A stretch of 6,865 nt of DNA from Frondihabitans sp. Lineage in GTDB: Bacteria > Actinomycetota > Actinomycetes > Actinomycetales > Microbacteriaceae. Positions 5,235-6,865 of this stretch are shown here, one piece after another. The stretch is taken from NCBI GenBank assembly GCA_025464735.1, contig JAODMX010000208.1:1-6865 (forward strand), written 5' to 3'. How positions within the stretch are numbered: position 1 is the first letter of the stretch; each line of letters opens with the position of its first letter. Below the pieces are notes generated by a model. It saw only the letters and a list, made by a program, of their open reading frames with translations, was not told where the DNA came from and did not search any database. The translations under genes were made by a program, and so were the position numbers.

Positions 5235-5254
5235 CCCCGCCCCGCCCCGCCCCG
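5235..5254 (+). repeat. Four tandem CCCCG units
   Basis: Four exact 5-bp copies of CCCCG follow the SCO1664-type stop directly. It is a short simple-sequence tract, prone to length change by slippage. The last G is also the first base of the inverted repeat. Confidence 0.9.
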
Positions 5255-5305
5255 AGTCGCGTCGCCTTCGTGGCGGTGGCTTCGCGCATTTCCGCGACGC
5301 GACTC
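5254..5305. terminator. Perfect 12-bp inverted repeat between convergent genes
   Basis: GAGTCGCGTCGC (5254-5265) and GCGACGCGACTC (5294-5305) are exact reverse complements around a 28-base loop. The right arm covers two bases of the VWA stop codon (minus-strand TGA, 5304-5306). An inner CGCC-TTCGT-GGCG hairpin (5263-5275) could compete with the long stem. Lying between convergent genes, it could act as a bidirectional terminator. No T-runs are present, and a protein-binding role is not excluded. Confidence 0.55.
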
Positions 5306-6865
5306 ACGAATTGGCGAAGCCCCGCCAGTCACGCGACCCGCGCCGCGAGCCGAGGTACGAGCCCACGACGGCGGCCCCGAGATCGTCGGACTCGGGTGCG
5401 GTCACGGAGCCGCCCACCCGGCTCGCCATGGAGTCGATGAATCGGGCCAGTCCGGGATCCTCACCAAGACGAAAGAACGTCGTGTGGGCTCCCAAACGCA
5501 TCGAGTTGTCGAGCTCGCGCACCGTGTAGGCGATGGTTAGCGGGTCGGGGGGATAGCTGAAGTACACCTCGCCGTCCGGCTCGAGGTGGGAGGTGGGCTC
5601 GCCGTCGGTCACGATCAGGAGCACCGGCTGGGCGTTGGGGTGCTTGCGGAACTGCCGATTCGCGAGGAGGAGGGCGTGGTGCAGGTTGGTGCCCTTGTCC
5701 CACATGGCGTCGAGCCCCACGAGCTGGTCGATCTGCGTCGTCTCGGCGTGCCGGCCGAACGTGATGAGTTCGAGGTCGTCGCCGCGGAACCGGCTGGTGA
5801 TCAGGGTGTGGAGCGCCAGAGCGGTGCGCTTCATCGGCACCCAGCGATCGTCCATCGCCATCGAGAAGGAGGTGTCGACGAGGAGGACGACGCAGGCCTG
5901 GCTCCGGGCCTCGGTCTCCTGGATTTCGACGTCGCCGATCTCGATTCGAACACCGGGTGTTTTGGATCCGGTTTCGCCCGCCGCTCTCGTGATTGCGTTG
6001 GTGATGGTGCGCGTGACGTCCCACGGCTCGGTGTCACCGAAGGCCCACTCGCGGGTCGCGCCGGATCTCTCGCCGGCTGCCCCCGCCTGACGGAGGTCGC
6101 GTTCACCCTGCCGGCCGGACATCTTCTCGGCGATGTCGCGCAGCAGTGCCCTGCCGAGCTGCCGCATGGCCTTCGGGGTCAGCCGGAGCTGGCCGTCGGA
6201 GGCGCGTTTCATCGCGCCCGAGTCGCGCAGCGCCTTGGCGAGCTGCTGGAGTGTGCGGGCGTCCACGGCTGCCTCGTTGCCGAGCTGGCGGGCGAGAGCG
6301 TCGAGGTCGAGGTCGTCGAGTTCGGAACCGTTGCTCGACTGCGAGAGCTGGTCGGCGAGAGCGTCGAGGTCGGCCAGGTCTTGGAAGACGCCGGTGCCGT
6401 CGCCGAGGCCGAGACCTTGGTCGCCGTCCATGCGTTCGGATCCGCTCCAGTTCTCTCCGGGCCGGAGGGCCCGCAGAGTGCTGTCGAGCTGAGAGAGGGA
6501 GTCCATTAGTTCTGGTGACCCGAACGCCTGCTGGGCCAGAGCGTCGAGTTCGTCGCGTTGCTCCTGGGTCATCGAGTTGCGCATCCGCTGGGCCGCTGCG
6601 GCGCGTTGCGCGAGTGCATCGAGGAGCTCGTCGATGGTGGCGGGCGCCTCGGGGAAGAACTCACCGTGCTTGGCCATGAACTCGTCGAACTGCTCGGGGG
6701 TGTCCTCTCCGCGGGCGTGCGCGCCGAGAAGGTCGTTCAGATCATCGAGCATCTCGGTGATGGCGGCACGGTCTTCATCGGTCGCGTTCTCGAGGGCGTT
6801 CTTCATGCCGGCGAACCGCTGGTCGAGCATCTCGCGGCCGAGGAGGTCTTTGATCTTCTCGAAGT
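5304..6865 (-). CDS. VWA-domain protein, partner of a MoxR/chelatase-type ATPase (N terminus outside window)
   Basis: The frame stays open to the right edge: 11 codons before the ATG at 6830 read FEKIKDLLGRE without a stop, so 6830 is probably internal and the gene starts beyond the window. About 519 residues are visible. Numbered from that Met, residues 1-260 are helical and charged, with LDDLNDLL (28-35), MAKHGEFFP (52-60), MTQEQRDEL (87-95) and LDALARQLG (176-184). WAFGDTEPWDVTRT (262-275) precedes the VWA domain (about 295-495). Its metal site is intact: DTSFS (D319, S321, S323), T381 in KGTNLHHAL, and D409 in VTDGEPTSHLEPDGE. No signal peptide or membrane segment is seen. Family members sit beside AAA ATPases of the MoxR or Mg-chelatase type and are thought to act as cytosolic assembly or remodelling factors; the target is unknown. 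The gene converges on the trio. Confidence 0.92.
   Translation of the reverse strand, partial: FEKIKDLLGREMLDQRFAGMKNALENATDEDRAAITEMLDDLNDLLGAHARGEDTPEQFDEFMAKHGEFFPEAPATIDELLDALAQRAAAAQRMRNSMTQEQRDELDALAQQAFGSPELMDSLSQLDSTLRALRPGENWSGSERMDGDQGLGLGDGTGVFQDLADLDALADQLSQSSNGSELDDLDLDALARQLGNEAAVDARTLQQLAKALRDSGAMKRASDGQLRLTPKAMRQLGRALLRDIAEKMSGRQGERDLRQAGAAGERSGATREWAFGDTEPWDVTRTITNAITRAAGETGSKTPGVRIEIGDVEIQETEARSQACVVLLVDTSFSMAMDDRWVPMKRTALALHTLITSRFRGDDLELITFGRHAETTQIDQLVGLDAMWDKGTNLHHALLLANRQFRKHPNAQPVLLIVTDGEPTSHLEPDGEVYFSYPPDPLTIAYTVRELDNSMRLGAHTTFFRLGEDPGLARFIDSMASRVGGSVTAPESDDLGAAVVGSYLGSRRGSRDWRGFANS

Noticed and set aside
5586..6509. Plus-strand open frame (307 codons) opposite the VWA gene
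   Set aside because: It is antisense to a recognisable VWA coding sequence and shows the Gly/Glu/Val/Arg bias of a shadow frame, with no ribosome-binding site or motif.

Overview
The window is dense, high-GC DNA with the codon habits of an actinobacterium. Two gene sets point the same way. One is a histidine-phosphatase / DUF3090 / SCO1664-type trio that I know only from Actinobacteria. The other is a set of start codons placed 6-7 nt behind TAnnnT hexamers, the usual look of actinobacterial leaderless genes. A Microbacteriaceae-like genome is my best guess, but the sequence alone does not prove the family.

Layout. Bases 1-603 (+) hold the 3' two-thirds or so of a Cof-type HAD phosphatase gene, cut by the window edge, followed by a 10-bp terminator-like hairpin. 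A 254-base non-coding stretch leads to a tRNA-Ser(UGA) gene (858-942). A small unknown protein (1003-1371, +) converges on an NmrA-like NAD(P)-binding oxidoreductase/epimerase (1368-2123, -), and their stop codons overlap. Divergent from the oxidoreductase is an ECF41/SigJ-type sigma factor with a C-terminal SnoaL-like domain (2234-3142, +). Next, on +, come three genes: a histidine phosphatase (3153-3884), a DUF3090 protein with a CxxC...HxC tail (3919-4467) and an SCO1664-family kinase-like protein (4467-5234), the last two joined by TGATG. A convergent VWA-domain protein (minus strand, from 5304 to beyond the right edge) closes the window. A perfect 12-bp inverted repeat separates it from the trio.

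How the genes work together. The sigma factor and oxidoreductase look like a self-contained ECF41 regulatory pair. The sigma factor carries the WLPEP, DGGG and NPxKL motifs of the group. The 110-bp divergent intergenic region contains, reading toward the oxidoreductase, CCTCACA-N16-CGTC, close to the ECF41 promoter consensus as I recall it (TGTCACA-N16-CGTC). The downstream trio is a conserved but functionally unassigned set that combines a phosphatase, a probable metal-binding protein and a lipid-kinase-fold protein. In mycobacteria it lies near the mycothiol gene mshC (from memory). The VWA protein probably works with a MoxR/chelatase-type AAA ATPase encoded outside the window.

The most informative signals are the predicted ECF41 promoter, the repeated leaderless-promoter architecture, the phosphatase/kinase-like trio, and the inverted repeat that overlaps the VWA stop codon. 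I see no insertion sequence, CRISPR array or phage gene.
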